A stretch of DNA of 64,000 bases from positions 62,001 through 126,000 of the forward strand of contig CAZBGY010000002.1 of NCBI GenBank assembly GCA_964491605.1. Direction: 5' to 3'. The translations under genes and the position numbers were made by a program. Under the pieces are notes generated by a model. It had not been told where the DNA came from. It was given only the letters and a program-made list of their open reading frames with translations, and made no database searches. Below, piece after piece: positions 43,723 through 52,872 of this stretch (the stretch's first letter is position 1; every line of letters starts with the position of its first letter). The DNA comes from DRYS01 sp964491605 (lineage in GTDB: Archaea; Thermoproteota; CALKCG01; B24; DRYS01).

Positions 43723-44814
43723 TTGGATTATGAGTTGATTCGTATAGATCGACTAATAGATAATTTTAAAGCATGGTTTGAAGGCGAAGCATACACAGAT
43801 ATCGTTTTAGTAGCTTCAGCACCTAAGCTTGGATATGAACGTCACTGGGATACTTGGGATTCATGGAATATAGTTAGACAAATTAGAAAAGGAATAGACC
43901 CGATTGAAGCATTGGATTTATTCGAAAAATGGATGGTTAAGACGGCTTTTATCGGAGATGGGTTTCCGATGTTTTGGATAAATCTAGGACCTGGTGCTCT
44001 CTCAGCATTCCTCGGAGCAAAACCGATACTTATGGAGAATACTGTATGGTTTAAAGGAGAGTTCGACTGGGATTATCTAGATAAACTTGAAACTAAACCT
44101 AAAGGATATTATTGGGAGCTTGCAAATAGACTCACCATGGAAGCATGCCGACGGGGGATGGGGAAATTTATAGTCGGTATCACCGATATAGGTGGACCTA
44201 CGGATGTAGCGGGTATACTTAGAGGATTAGATAGACTGTTTACAGATTGTTTCAAGAAGCCATTGAAAGTGAGAACGCTGCTAGATATCATAGTGGATGC
44301 ATGGCTTCAAGTATATGATTATCATTCTAACATTATATTTTCAAGTTTTGATGCTATGTCGTGTTGGATGCATATCCTTTATCCTGGTAGGGGGTATCCT
44401 ATACAATGCGATCTTTCAGTTTATATGTCGCCTAGATTATTTGAGGAAATAGGGTTCAAACCTCTAGCTAGGCTATGTGAGAAGCTAGATTACCCTGTAT
44501 ATCATCTTGACGGGCCAGGTGAACTCCCCCATCTCTATAGGATAGAATCTTTACCCGGGTTAAAAGCTATACAATGGACTCCTGGAGCTGGTAAGCCTGA
44601 CGTAGATGATCCATACTGGTTCCATCTATATGATGATATATTGAGAAGAGGGCTGAACTTGGTACTCCTAGGAGTGAAACCTGAGAATATTGTTAAGATA
44701 GCTAGAAGGTTTGATAGAGGTAAACTATTTGTTTCTACAGTGTTTCGTAGCATAGCCGAGGCGGAGGCGGTAGCTAAAGCTGTAGGTTATAGGGAGGTAT
44801 TTTCAGTCCTATGA
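43723..44814 (+). CDS. Uroporphyrinogen decarboxylase (URO-D) superfamily protein
   Basis: 363 aa with a TIM-barrel URO-D/MtaA-type pattern: an N-terminal HWDTWDSWN region, ITDIGGPTDVAGILRG, FSSFDAMSCWMHILYPG, IQCDLSVYMSPRLFEE, and YHLDGPGELPHLYRIESLPGLKAIQW. Members include uroporphyrinogen decarboxylase and corrinoid/methyl-transfer proteins. The family's many stand-alone members are mostly uncharacterised, and nothing here suggests haem synthesis. Own TATA (AGATTTAAATAAAAC) about 35 bp upstream; TTG start. Confidence 0.78.
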   Translation: MDYELIRIDRLIDNFKAWFEGEAYTDIVLVASAPKLGYERHWDTWDSWNIVRQIRKGIDPIEALDLFEKWMVKTAFIGDGFPMFWINLGPGALSAFLGAKPILMENTVWFKGEFDWDYLDKLETKPKGYYWELANRLTMEACRRGMGKFIVGITDIGGPTDVAGILRGLDRLFTDCFKKPLKVRTLLDIIVDAWLQVYDYHSNIIFSSFDAMSCWMHILYPGRGYPIQCDLSVYMSPRLFEEIGFKPLARLCEKLDYPVYHLDGPGELPHLYRIESLPGLKAIQWTPGAGKPDVDDPYWFHLYDDILRRGLNLVLLGVKPENIVKIARRFDRGKLFVSTVFRSIAEAEAVAKAVGYREVFSVL

Positions 44815-44911
44815 CTAATTAGAGTTGGGTTAGGGATAGCTAAGGAAGCTTATACAGATATACAACCCTTATATCGATCGAGATGATGATTCATCATAAT
44901 ATAGAGGAGAT

Positions 44912-46690
44912 ATGCTGTTTAAGGTATTAACGGAACATTTCGAAAAGCTTGAAGCTACTACGAGTAGACTTGCTATGATGGATATACTCGTGCATCTATT
45001 CAGTAAAACTCCTCCAAATCTTATGGATAAGGTCGTCTACCTCACGTTAGGTGAAGTATATCCTCCTTACGTAGGATTAGAGATAGGGTTAGCGGATAAA
45101 CTTATATTGAGAGCGATATCTCTAGCCACCGGTCTTCCTGATGGAAGAGTGGAGCAGGAGTATAAGACGCTAGGCGATTCCGGGCTTGTCGCAGAGAAAC
45201 TTCTTTCGGCTAAACGTAAAGCTGCTTTATTCAGTCAACCGCTTACAGTCGAAAAAGTTTATACGACATTCGAGAAAATGTGTAAAATTTCAGGCGAGGG
45301 AGCACAGGATACGAAGATTAAACTTTTCGCAGGGTTATTGATGAACGCTACCCCTAATGAAGCGAAATATCTTTCACGTATAGCATCAGGTAGACTTAGA
45401 CTTGGAGTAGCAGAGATGACCATACTGGATGCGTTAGCGTTAGCGTATGGAGGGAGCCGAGAGTTGAGAGAAATCATAGAGAGAGCATACAATATGACAT
45501 CGGATATAGGGCTTGTCGCTAAGACTCTAGCTGAAGGCGGGATAGAAGCCGTGAAAAATATAAAGATAGCTATCGGGAAACCTATAAAGCCTCAACTAGC
45601 TGAAAGACTCTCATCTCTTGATGAAATTCTAGAGAAGCTTAATGGAAAATGTATAGCTGAATACAAGTATGATGGATTGAGGATCCAAGCCCATATAGCC
45701 GGTGAGACAGTAATCCTATTCTCTAGGAGGCAGGAGAATATAACAGAGCAGTTCCCAGATATAGTCGAAGCTCTTAAAAAGTGTATAAAAGCTGATGAAG
45801 CCATACTAGACGGGGAGGCTGTACCGGTAGATCCTAATACAGGGGAACTACTACCGTTTCAGGTCGTAGCTCAGAGGAGGAGGAAATACGATATAGAGAA
45901 ATATGTTGAAGAAATACCTGTAACACTATTCCTATTCGATATACTCTACCTAAACGGAGAGGATCTAACAGTTAAACCATACCTAGAGAGGAAAAAGCTC
46001 TTAGAATCCATAGTAAAGGAGAGCGATAGGGTGAAGCTTGCACAATATATGATAAGCGGAAATGCTGAAGAGATAGAAAGCTTCTTCCATAAAGCTATAG
46101 AGGAGGGTACAGAGGGACTTATATGCAAATCGATACTTCCAAATAGCGTCTACGAAGCCGGTAAGAGGGGGTGGCAGTGGATTAAGTGGAAGAGATCTTA
46201 TAGATCTGAGATGACCGATACCGTAGATCTAGTAGCCGTAGGTGCGTTTGCAGGTAGAGGTAAACGTGCGGGAACATATGGAGCACTACTCATGGCTGCG
46301 TATGATCCAGACAAGGATAGATTCGAAACCGTGTGTAAATTAGGCTCAGGATTTACCGATGAGGATCTCGAGAAACTGCCTGAGATGTTCAAGCCATACC
46401 TTATAAATCATAAACATCCACGTGTAGAATCTAATATAGAAGCCGATTACTGGTTTATACCCGCAATCGTAGCAGAAGTCATAGGCGATGAAATAACTTT
46501 AAGCCCCATGCATACATGCGGGTTCGGAGCTATAAGGCCTAAGAGCGGTCTAGCTATAAGATTTCCGAGACTTGTAAAGTTCAGAGTGGATAAAAGAGCG
46601 GAGGATGCTACTACGACGATAGAGATAATAGAGATGTATAGAATGCAGCTTAAAACCATAGAGGAAGCAGCATCCACAGATACAGCTTAA
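44912..46690 (+). CDS. lig: ATP-dependent DNA ligase
   Basis: Replicative ligase, 592 aa. The N-terminal DNA-binding domain (about 1-220) is followed by the adenylation domain with the AMP-lysine in AEYKYDGLRIQAH (motif I), then FSRRQENIT (motif III region), ILDGEAVPVD (motif IIIa/IV region), EGLICKS (motif IV) and WQWIKWKRSY (motif V), and the OB-fold. ATG 44912 follows GAGGAGA closely. An ATGATGA-T-TCATCAT dyad sits at 44883-44897 just upstream. Confidence 0.95.
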   Translation: MLFKVLTEHFEKLEATTSRLAMMDILVHLFSKTPPNLMDKVVYLTLGEVYPPYVGLEIGLADKLILRAISLATGLPDGRVEQEYKTLGDSGLVAEKLLSAKRKAALFSQPLTVEKVYTTFEKMCKISGEGAQDTKIKLFAGLLMNATPNEAKYLSRIASGRLRLGVAEMTILDALALAYGGSRELREIIERAYNMTSDIGLVAKTLAEGGIEAVKNIKIAIGKPIKPQLAERLSSLDEILEKLNGKCIAEYKYDGLRIQAHIAGETVILFSRRQENITEQFPDIVEALKKCIKADEAILDGEAVPVDPNTGELLPFQVVAQRRRKYDIEKYVEEIPVTLFLFDILYLNGEDLTVKPYLERKKLLESIVKESDRVKLAQYMISGNAEEIESFFHKAIEEGTEGLICKSILPNSVYEAGKRGWQWIKWKRSYRSEMTDTVDLVAVGAFAGRGKRAGTYGALLMAAYDPDKDRFETVCKLGSGFTDEDLEKLPEMFKPYLINHKHPRVESNIEADYWFIPAIVAEVIGDEITLSPMHTCGFGAIRPKSGLAIRFPRLVKFRVDKRAEDATTTIEIIEMYRMQLKTIEEAASTDTA

Positions 46691-46834
46691 TAACCGAGTA
46701 TCCACCTCCATGTAGGAGCTTCCCTCGAGATCGTATGTAAATGGTATCGCCTTATAGATGGTGATTCCACCCAGAATTCGTGAAGGTTTAGCTTAATATG
46801 AGCAGCGTAGATATTAGATAAGCGGTAATACTTT

Positions 46835-47833
46835 ATGAAGTCTTGGATAAATCCTTACGTGAGGATGATAAGTAGATATATAGCATCCAAGTTCAAGGCG
46901 TGGAAGCCCTTAGCAGCATTCTATAATGTTACTCTAAGATGTAATTTAAGATGTAGCTTCTGTAGTTTATGGAGGCGGAGCGAATATAGAGAAGTCGACC
47001 ATGAAAATGCAGTTAAGATCATAAGAAGGATAGGTGAAGCAGGTATACCTGGATTAGGGTTTAGCGGAGGAGAACCTCTCCTAAGAGCAGACCTAGTAGG
47101 GCTTGCATTCGAAGCGAAGGATTACGGTATGATCACATCCGTGAATACTAACGGTACGCTTATAAGCGAAGGTAATGCTGAGAGATTAAGTAAGGCTTTC
47201 GATTATATCATACTATCCCTAGACGATATAGGCATACTGCATGATGAAGTGAGAGGTATCCGCGGAGTATATGACAAAGTGTTGGAGGCGGTGGATATAC
47301 TAAAGAGGTATGGGGCTACAGTAGGCATTAATACGGTGGCTACACGGGATAATATCCCTAGAATAACTATGTTGTGGAGGAATCTAAGTGATAGGGTAGA
47401 TTTCTTCACTATACAACCTGTTAACCCTCCCCAGATGGTGGATAAAAGACTATCATCAAAGCTAATCGAAGAACTCTATACATTTAGGAAGACGGCTAAT
47501 GCTTCTATACCACTTCCAAGAAGCTATCTAGACGGTATGGCTAAGTATATGTCTGGAGACATCTGTAAGATATGCGATGCTGGTAGGCTTTACTTAGCGA
47601 TACAGCCGAATGGGGATGTGATACCATGCAGTATTAGAGATGACGCTATTCTAGGAAACATACTAGAAGAAGATCTAGAATCGATAATGGATAGGAATAG
47701 GAAGGATATCGTGCATATCGTAGATAAGTGCGGCGGATGCTGGCTTACCTGTACGACCGGCATATCCCTAACGTTTAGGAAGCCTATGGAGGTTATAGGA
47801 AGCTATGTAAAGCTTGGATTGAGGATATGCTGA
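46835..47833 (+). CDS. Radical SAM protein with SPASM-like C-terminus
   Basis: 332 aa. The radical SAM motif is TLRCNLRCSFCSLW, followed by GFSGGEPLLRADL. The C-terminal Cys-rich region (ICKICDAGRLYLAI, VIPCSI, CGGCWLTC) fits auxiliary Fe-S clusters of the SPASM/Twitch type, as in PqqE-like and haem-related enzymes. No peptide substrate gene is visible next to it, so the substrate is unknown. Preceded by a 144-bp gap without a recognisable gene; ATG start. Confidence 0.85.
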   Translation: MKSWINPYVRMISRYIASKFKAWKPLAAFYNVTLRCNLRCSFCSLWRRSEYREVDHENAVKIIRRIGEAGIPGLGFSGGEPLLRADLVGLAFEAKDYGMITSVNTNGTLISEGNAERLSKAFDYIILSLDDIGILHDEVRGIRGVYDKVLEAVDILKRYGATVGINTVATRDNIPRITMLWRNLSDRVDFFTIQPVNPPQMVDKRLSSKLIEELYTFRKTANASIPLPRSYLDGMAKYMSGDICKICDAGRLYLAIQPNGDVIPCSIRDDAILGNILEEDLESIMDRNRKDIVHIVDKCGGCWLTCTTGISLTFRKPMEVIGSYVKLGLRIC

Positions 47834-47844
47834 TAGAATTGGAT

Positions 47845-48393
47845 CTAGAACCACCACATCTTAACCCTGGGCATAGCTATAATCTCCCTAATGACAGGCC
47901 TCTTCTCACCAGGTCCTCTTACTAAGCTGGCGGATGGTGCAGCTCTCATCACTATAGCCGTATCCGCACCCCTTTCAGTACCTCCAACCCCCACTACATC
48001 TATACCTATCTCCAATAACCCTAAATCTGTAGCTATCAATACAACTTCAACAGCTGCCTTAAACCCTTGACCCATAAGATACAATGTATCTCTAGCCTGC
48101 CTAAGTCTAGGATTACTCAGGGGGGTACTACAATTTTCTACGGTAAGTCCGCCTAGTTCTCTTATCTTCTCTATAAAGATTTTGTCCATACCTTTATAGG
48201 ATACCGCTATAACATTCGCCAACCCCTTCAGGGATTCGGCGAATTTTAAACCTGTAACCCCACTAGTACTTGCTACGACAACCCACTTCAACCCTAACTC
48301 CTTCACCCTATCCCTAACGGCTTCGACCACATATGACGTATTCTCAGATCCGAAGCGGTCGAAATAGAAATCTATGCGTTTTATGAGAACCAT
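47845..48393 (-). CDS. Pyruvate kinase alpha/beta-domain-like protein (COG1751-like)
   Basis: 182 aa resembling the stand-alone C-terminal (alpha/beta) domain of pyruvate kinase: VVVASTSGVTGLKFAE, VIAVSYKG, and late IGIDVVGVGGTERGADTAI. No catalytic pyruvate kinase barrel is present. The family is widespread in archaea and of unknown function; an allosteric ligand-binding role is possible. Convergent with the radical SAM gene, divergent from the purine cluster. Confidence 0.78.
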   Translation of the reverse strand: MVLIKRIDFYFDRFGSENTSYVVEAVRDRVKELGLKWVVVASTSGVTGLKFAESLKGLANVIAVSYKGMDKIFIEKIRELGGLTVENCSTPLSNPRLRQARDTLYLMGQGFKAAVEVVLIATDLGLLEIGIDVVGVGGTERGADTAIVMRAAPSASLVRGPGEKRPVIREIIAMPRVKMWWF

Positions 48394-48547
48394 ACTTTAT
48401 ACTTCCCGTCTGAACGTATCATAAAGGTTTCGTCGCCTGATATCTATGCTATATCCTTTACACGAATCGAGATCCCTATAACACTGTCGTGCCAGTAATT
48501 ATATCCTATTGAGTTTGGAAGAACTGATAGAATTTTAATTGACATAT

Positions 48548-48635
48548 ATGTGTAAAAAATTATTGGTTGAACCTACGGTATATAAAAAGTTTATATAGAT
48601 ATTTCCATCGTGGTTTTCCATATACATGTGTAAAA
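48548..48635 (+). promoter_or_regulatory. purF promoter region with flanking direct repeats
   Basis: A strong TATA-rich stretch (GTATATAAAAAGTTTATATAG, 48578-48598) is flanked by two exact copies of ATGTGTAAAA (48548-48557 and 48626-48635), each preceded by CATATA-like bases. The arrangement suggests paired regulator sites around the promoter of the purine operon. Confidence 0.45.
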
Positions 48636-48687
48636 TCCTAATCAAGGAGATTTGTAACGATTGGAGCTTAAGCTTGGAGGAGGAGAG

Positions 48688-50088
48688 TTGAGACTAAAAG
48701 AATGCTGTGGGGTATTCGGAGCTATTTCTAGTACTTTGCCTAACATTGGTGTAGCTGAGCTGATATTCCATGGATTACTAGCTCTTCAACATAGAGGACA
48801 AGAATCCGCAGGGATTAGCGTAGTTAGCCATGACCGCCTACATACTTATAAGGGGTTAGGCTTAGTTTCGGGGGTATTCAATCCGAGAAGATTAAAGTCT
48901 CTCGATGGTATATGTGGGATAGGCCATGTGAGGTATTCTACTCGCGGTGCGAATAGACTGGAGAATAGTCAGCCTATGGAGTTCGATGGTAGACCAAGAT
49001 TTTCACTCTGCTTTAACGGTACCATCGCTAACTATGAGCAACTTAAGAGAGAGTTGGAGAGTGAAGGATACTGCTTCTCCACGACCTCGGATCTAGAGGT
49101 TATCGGTTATCTTATATCGAGATATCTTAGGAAGGGGGGTAGTCTAGTAGATGCTATAGAGTATGCTATGCGAAGACTCATCGGAGCATACTCGGCTGCA
49201 TTACTTACGGAGGATAAGTTACTATTAGCTTTCAGAGATCCATACGGAATTAAACCTCTATGTATAGGTGTTGGAGAGGATTCAAGCTACTTTCTCTCAT
49301 CTGAAAGTTCAGCTTTCGATGCTACAGGAGCTAGATTTGTGAAGGATGTATCCCCAGGTACTGTTATCCTGATGGATGGGGAGCCTGTAGAGATAGGCTG
49401 CATGGAAAGTAGTAGGCATGCACACTGTATGTTTGAATGGGTTTACTTTTCACGTCCAGATTCAACGATAGAGGGTGTAAGCGTATATGAGGCTAGGTAT
49501 AGGCTTGGAAGGAAGCTTGCAGAACTATGCAGCATGGATGCGGATATAGTTGTACCAGTACCGGAGACTAGTAGGATAGCTGCGTTAGGATTTTCTGAGA
49601 GAAGCGGGATCCCGTTAGCTGAAGGGTTCAGCGTCAATAGGTATGTATGGAGGACGTTCATAATGCCTGAGGAGAGGGGGGAGTATGTATCCGTGAAATT
49701 TAACCCTATAAGGGAGGTTTTAAGGGGGAGACGCGTTATGGTAATCGATGATAGTATAGTTAGGGGAACAACTTCTAGAACCCTTGTTTCTATCCTCCGC
49801 AAAGCTGGTGCTAGAGAAGTTCATCTAGCGGTTACATGCCCGCCGATAATCTCGCCATGCTATATGGGTATAGATTTCCCGACGTATGACGAGCTTATAG
49901 CTTATGGTAGAAGCTTAGAGGATATTAGGAGGAGTATAGGCGCCGATAGCTTAACCTATATGACGGTAGATGGATTGGTGGAATGTATAGGTATAGGTGA
50001 ATCGGAGCTTTGTCTAGCTTGCTTAACAGGTATATACCCGATAGAGGTTGACCCTAAACTTCTAAGCAGGAGGTGGATTAAGGATTGA
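48688..50088 (+). CDS. purF: Amidophosphoribosyltransferase
   Basis: First committed step of purine synthesis, PRPP + Gln to phosphoribosylamine. The frame opens at TTG 48661, but GGAGGAGGA before TTG 48688 marks a better start, giving MRLKEC as propeptide before the nucleophile Cys of CGVFGA. Glutaminase residues HRGQESAG, HVRYSTRG and CFNGTIANY are intact. The PRPP loop is VMVIDDSIVRGTTSRT. Cys residues in AHCMFEW, SPCYMG and CLACLTG fit the Fe-S cluster of the B. subtilis class. Heads the purine operon and overlaps purF2 by 4 bp. Confidence 0.95.
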   Translation: MRLKECCGVFGAISSTLPNIGVAELIFHGLLALQHRGQESAGISVVSHDRLHTYKGLGLVSGVFNPRRLKSLDGICGIGHVRYSTRGANRLENSQPMEFDGRPRFSLCFNGTIANYEQLKRELESEGYCFSTTSDLEVIGYLISRYLRKGGSLVDAIEYAMRRLIGAYSAALLTEDKLLLAFRDPYGIKPLCIGVGEDSSYFLSSESSAFDATGARFVKDVSPGTVILMDGEPVEIGCMESSRHAHCMFEWVYFSRPDSTIEGVSVYEARYRLGRKLAELCSMDADIVVPVPETSRIAALGFSERSGIPLAEGFSVNRYVWRTFIMPEERGEYVSVKFNPIREVLRGRRVMVIDDSIVRGTTSRTLVSILRKAGAREVHLAVTCPPIISPCYMGIDFPTYDELIAYGRSLEDIRRSIGADSLTYMTVDGLVECIGIGESELCLACLTGIYPIEVDPKLLSRRWIKD

Positions 50089-51371
50089 GCGGGATTCTAG
50101 GTATATACGCTTTCGATGAGCTATGGTCTATATCTAGATTCCTATACTATGGTTTAATGGGTCTTCAACATAGGGGGCAGGAGTATAGCTCCATAACTAC
50201 ATGGAGGGATGGGGAGATCTATACGAAAACATCTAAAGGGTTAGTTGAGGAGGGATTTACAGAATCTAGTATCGGTAGGCTCAAAGGGTATGTAGGATGC
50301 GGATGCGTATCCACGAATAGGAGGCTTGGGCGACCTATCATCATATCTAGGAGTGAGACAACCCTAATCCTATACGCTTCTGGAGGCTTAATCGACGCAG
50401 AGTTCCGTGAGTTAGCTGAGTTCCTTACAGATGAGATTAAGAAGAGCGATATAGAGCAAGCTGGGTTAGCGGTTTTAGAGAAGTTTAAAGGAGGGTATAG
50501 TTTCATATGCATCACTAGCGATGGACGTATGCTAGCAGCTAGAGACCCCTTAGGGGTTAAACCTCTATGCGTAGGTGGACTTGGCTTCGATTTAGCCGTA
50601 TTAGCCTCCGAATCTTCCGCTCTAGATGTAGTCGGAGCCGATCTATCTAGAGATATAGAGCCTGGAGAAGTATTTGCTATCGAGAAGTTTGATATAAGAA
50701 GAGGGGTTATGAATTGTAGGAGAAGAGCGTACTGTTCATTCGAATACGTGTACTATGCTAGACCAGACTCCATAATCAACGGTATACATGTATACGATGT
50801 GAGGAGGAGGATAGGATTTATTCTATCTGAGATGGATCCTGTAGAAGCGGATATAGTTATAGGAGTCCCGGAGACGGCTGTACCGTTCGCTATGGCTTAT
50901 TCTCAAGCTACAGGTATACCTGTGGAGGTAGGCTTCTACAGGACTGGTAGGAGTATGAGAACCGCGATAAGACCTACAGAGATCGAGAGGTTGATAGGCG
51001 TTCAGCTTAAATTGAATCCGATTAGAGCTGCTGTCAAAGGGAAAAGAGTGGTTTTGATAGATGATAGCGTCGTTAGAGGTACGACTCTTAGGAATACTGT
51101 ATACCTGCTAAGAAAGAGGGGGGCGAAGGATGTCCATGTAAGGATAGGTAGCCCGGCTATAAGAGCTAGATGCCCCTACGGTACGGCTGTCCCATCTGAA
51201 GACGAGCTTATAGGTAGAGCTCTAACACCTGAGGAGATAGCTGAAGTTATAGGTGCTGATAGTTTCAGCTATCTACCCGTGGATGGGCTTATCGAAGCTA
51301 TAGGTCTACCCGGAGATTCACTATGTCTAGGATGCTTCACTGGAACATATCCTGATATCGAGGTGGTTTAG
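50085..51371 (+). CDS. PurF paralogue with degraded glutaminase site
   Basis: 428 aa, collinear with PurF. The N-terminus is M-S-G-I-L-G: Ser2 stands where the catalytic Cys should be. HRGQE is kept, but the RYST motif reads GCVSTNRRLG and the FNG oxyanion motif reads YASGGLID, so glutamine hydrolysis is unlikely. The phosphoribosyltransferase half keeps VVLIDDSVVRGTT, and the Fe-S Cys positions (AYCSFEY, CLGCFTG) remain. It might form a heteromer with PurF or use free ammonia. TTG start overlaps the purF stop (TTGA). No frameshift or other decay is seen, so it is under selection. Confidence 0.85.
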   Translation: MSGILGIYAFDELWSISRFLYYGLMGLQHRGQEYSSITTWRDGEIYTKTSKGLVEEGFTESSIGRLKGYVGCGCVSTNRRLGRPIIISRSETTLILYASGGLIDAEFRELAEFLTDEIKKSDIEQAGLAVLEKFKGGYSFICITSDGRMLAARDPLGVKPLCVGGLGFDLAVLASESSALDVVGADLSRDIEPGEVFAIEKFDIRRGVMNCRRRAYCSFEYVYYARPDSIINGIHVYDVRRRIGFILSEMDPVEADIVIGVPETAVPFAMAYSQATGIPVEVGFYRTGRSMRTAIRPTEIERLIGVQLKLNPIRAAVKGKRVVLIDDSVVRGTTLRNTVYLLRKRGAKDVHVRIGSPAIRARCPYGTAVPSEDELIGRALTPEEIAEVIGADSFSYLPVDGLIEAIGLPGDSLCLGCFTGTYPDIEVV

Positions 51372-52841
51372 ATGAAGATTCTACTCGTAGGTGATGGATC
51401 TAGGGAGCATGCGATAGCCGAGGCTTTAGCTAGGAGCGTGAAGGAGCCTAGGATCTATGCTTTAATGCATTTAATTAACCCAGGGATAGCTAGGGTATGC
51501 AGACAAAGTGGGGGGGATTATCGTAGAGGCTCCCCGATAGATCCCATCCAGGTAGCAGACTATGCAGAAGAGTTGAATGTGGATTTCGTATTCGTAGGAC
51601 CTGAAGAGCCTTTATTCCATGGAGTAGCCGATGAGGTTGAACGTAGGGGTATAGGATGTATAGGTGCACATAAAGCTGTAGCGGAGATAGAGATGTCTAA
51701 AGCCTATATGAGGAGGCTCATGTGGAAGTATGAGATACCTGGGAGGCTTAGGTTTAAGTCTTTTAGAAGCATCGAAGATGCCATAGCGTACATAAGCGAG
51801 TATGCTGAAAGCTTAGCTATAAAACCTGCTAGGCAAGCTGGTGGTAAGGGTGTTAAGGTTATAGCGGATATGCAGGCATACCTTTCTGGGGAGAAGAGAG
51901 AGGTAAAAGCTAAGCATGCCGAAAGAGTTGTTAAGGAGCACATGAAGGATTACACGGATATAGAGGATAAGATTCTATTAGAGGAGAAGGTTGAGGGCCC
52001 TGAGTATACGCTTCAATGCTTCAGCGATGGGGAAACGATACTCCCCATGCCTCTAGTCCAAGATAATAAGCATGCCTACGAGGATGATCTAGGGCCTGAA
52101 ACAGGCGGTATGGGTTCTATATGTGGTAAAGGGTTAACCCTACCGTTCATAACCATGGAGGAGTATAGTAGATCTGTCGAGATAGTTAAGAGGATGGTTG
52201 AAGCTGTACAGAAAGAGACCGGCGAACCGTATCGCGGTGTAGTCGCGGGGCAGATGATGCTAACCGATAAATGGGGTCCGACGATAATAGAGATGTATAG
52301 TAGATTCGGACAGCCTGAAGGAGAGAATATTCTCCCCCTACTCGAAACGGATATGGTGGAGATATGCGAAGCTATACTCGAACGGAAGCTTTCGAAGATT
52401 AAGCTTGAATTCCGTGAGAAAGCTTCTGTTGTTAAGTGTATCGCTCCGCTCGGCTATCCTGAGAGGAGGGATCTAGCTAGAGGTCATCCTATAGCCGCAG
52501 ATGAAGAAGCTATAGTTAGGAGGGGAGGGAAGCTTTTCTGGAGTTCTATAGATATGGTGGATGGGATACTGATAACCGGCGGATCGAGAGCATGCGAGAT
52601 CTATGCTGAAGCAGATAGCATAGAGGAAGCTTCTGAGATAGCTGAGAGGTGCATACCTTACGTGAAGCTTCTAGATGGGTGGAGGTTATTCTATAGAAGC
52701 GATATAGGCACTCCAAGATCCCTGGAGAAGAGGAAGAGGCTCGCTGATCTCGTACGTGAGATATACCAGTATAGAGAGAGGAAAGGTATACTCGGTCGAA
52801 CCATAGATTGGATACCTGGCAGGGGGAAGATAGAACTATAG
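51372..52841 (+). CDS. purD: Phosphoribosylamine-glycine ligase
   Basis: ATP-grasp enzyme making GAR from phosphoribosylamine and glycine. N-terminal VGDGSREHAIAEAL, FVGPEEPLFHGVADE, then ATP-grasp elements AIKPARQAGGKGVKV, EGPEYTLQCFSDG, GPETGGMGSI and IIEMYSRFGQPEG. 489 aa, slightly longer than bacterial PurD, as in other archaea. The start codon directly follows the stop of the PurF paralogue. Confidence 0.94.
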   Translation: MKILLVGDGSREHAIAEALARSVKEPRIYALMHLINPGIARVCRQSGGDYRRGSPIDPIQVADYAEELNVDFVFVGPEEPLFHGVADEVERRGIGCIGAHKAVAEIEMSKAYMRRLMWKYEIPGRLRFKSFRSIEDAIAYISEYAESLAIKPARQAGGKGVKVIADMQAYLSGEKREVKAKHAERVVKEHMKDYTDIEDKILLEEKVEGPEYTLQCFSDGETILPMPLVQDNKHAYEDDLGPETGGMGSICGKGLTLPFITMEEYSRSVEIVKRMVEAVQKETGEPYRGVVAGQMMLTDKWGPTIIEMYSRFGQPEGENILPLLETDMVEICEAILERKLSKIKLEFREKASVVKCIAPLGYPERRDLARGHPIAADEEAIVRRGGKLFWSSIDMVDGILITGGSRACEIYAEADSIEEASEIAERCIPYVKLLDGWRLFYRSDIGTPRSLEKRKRLADLVREIYQYRERKGILGRTIDWIPGRGKIEL

Positions 52842-52872
52842 GTGTAGGGGTGATATCATTCTGAAACATGTT

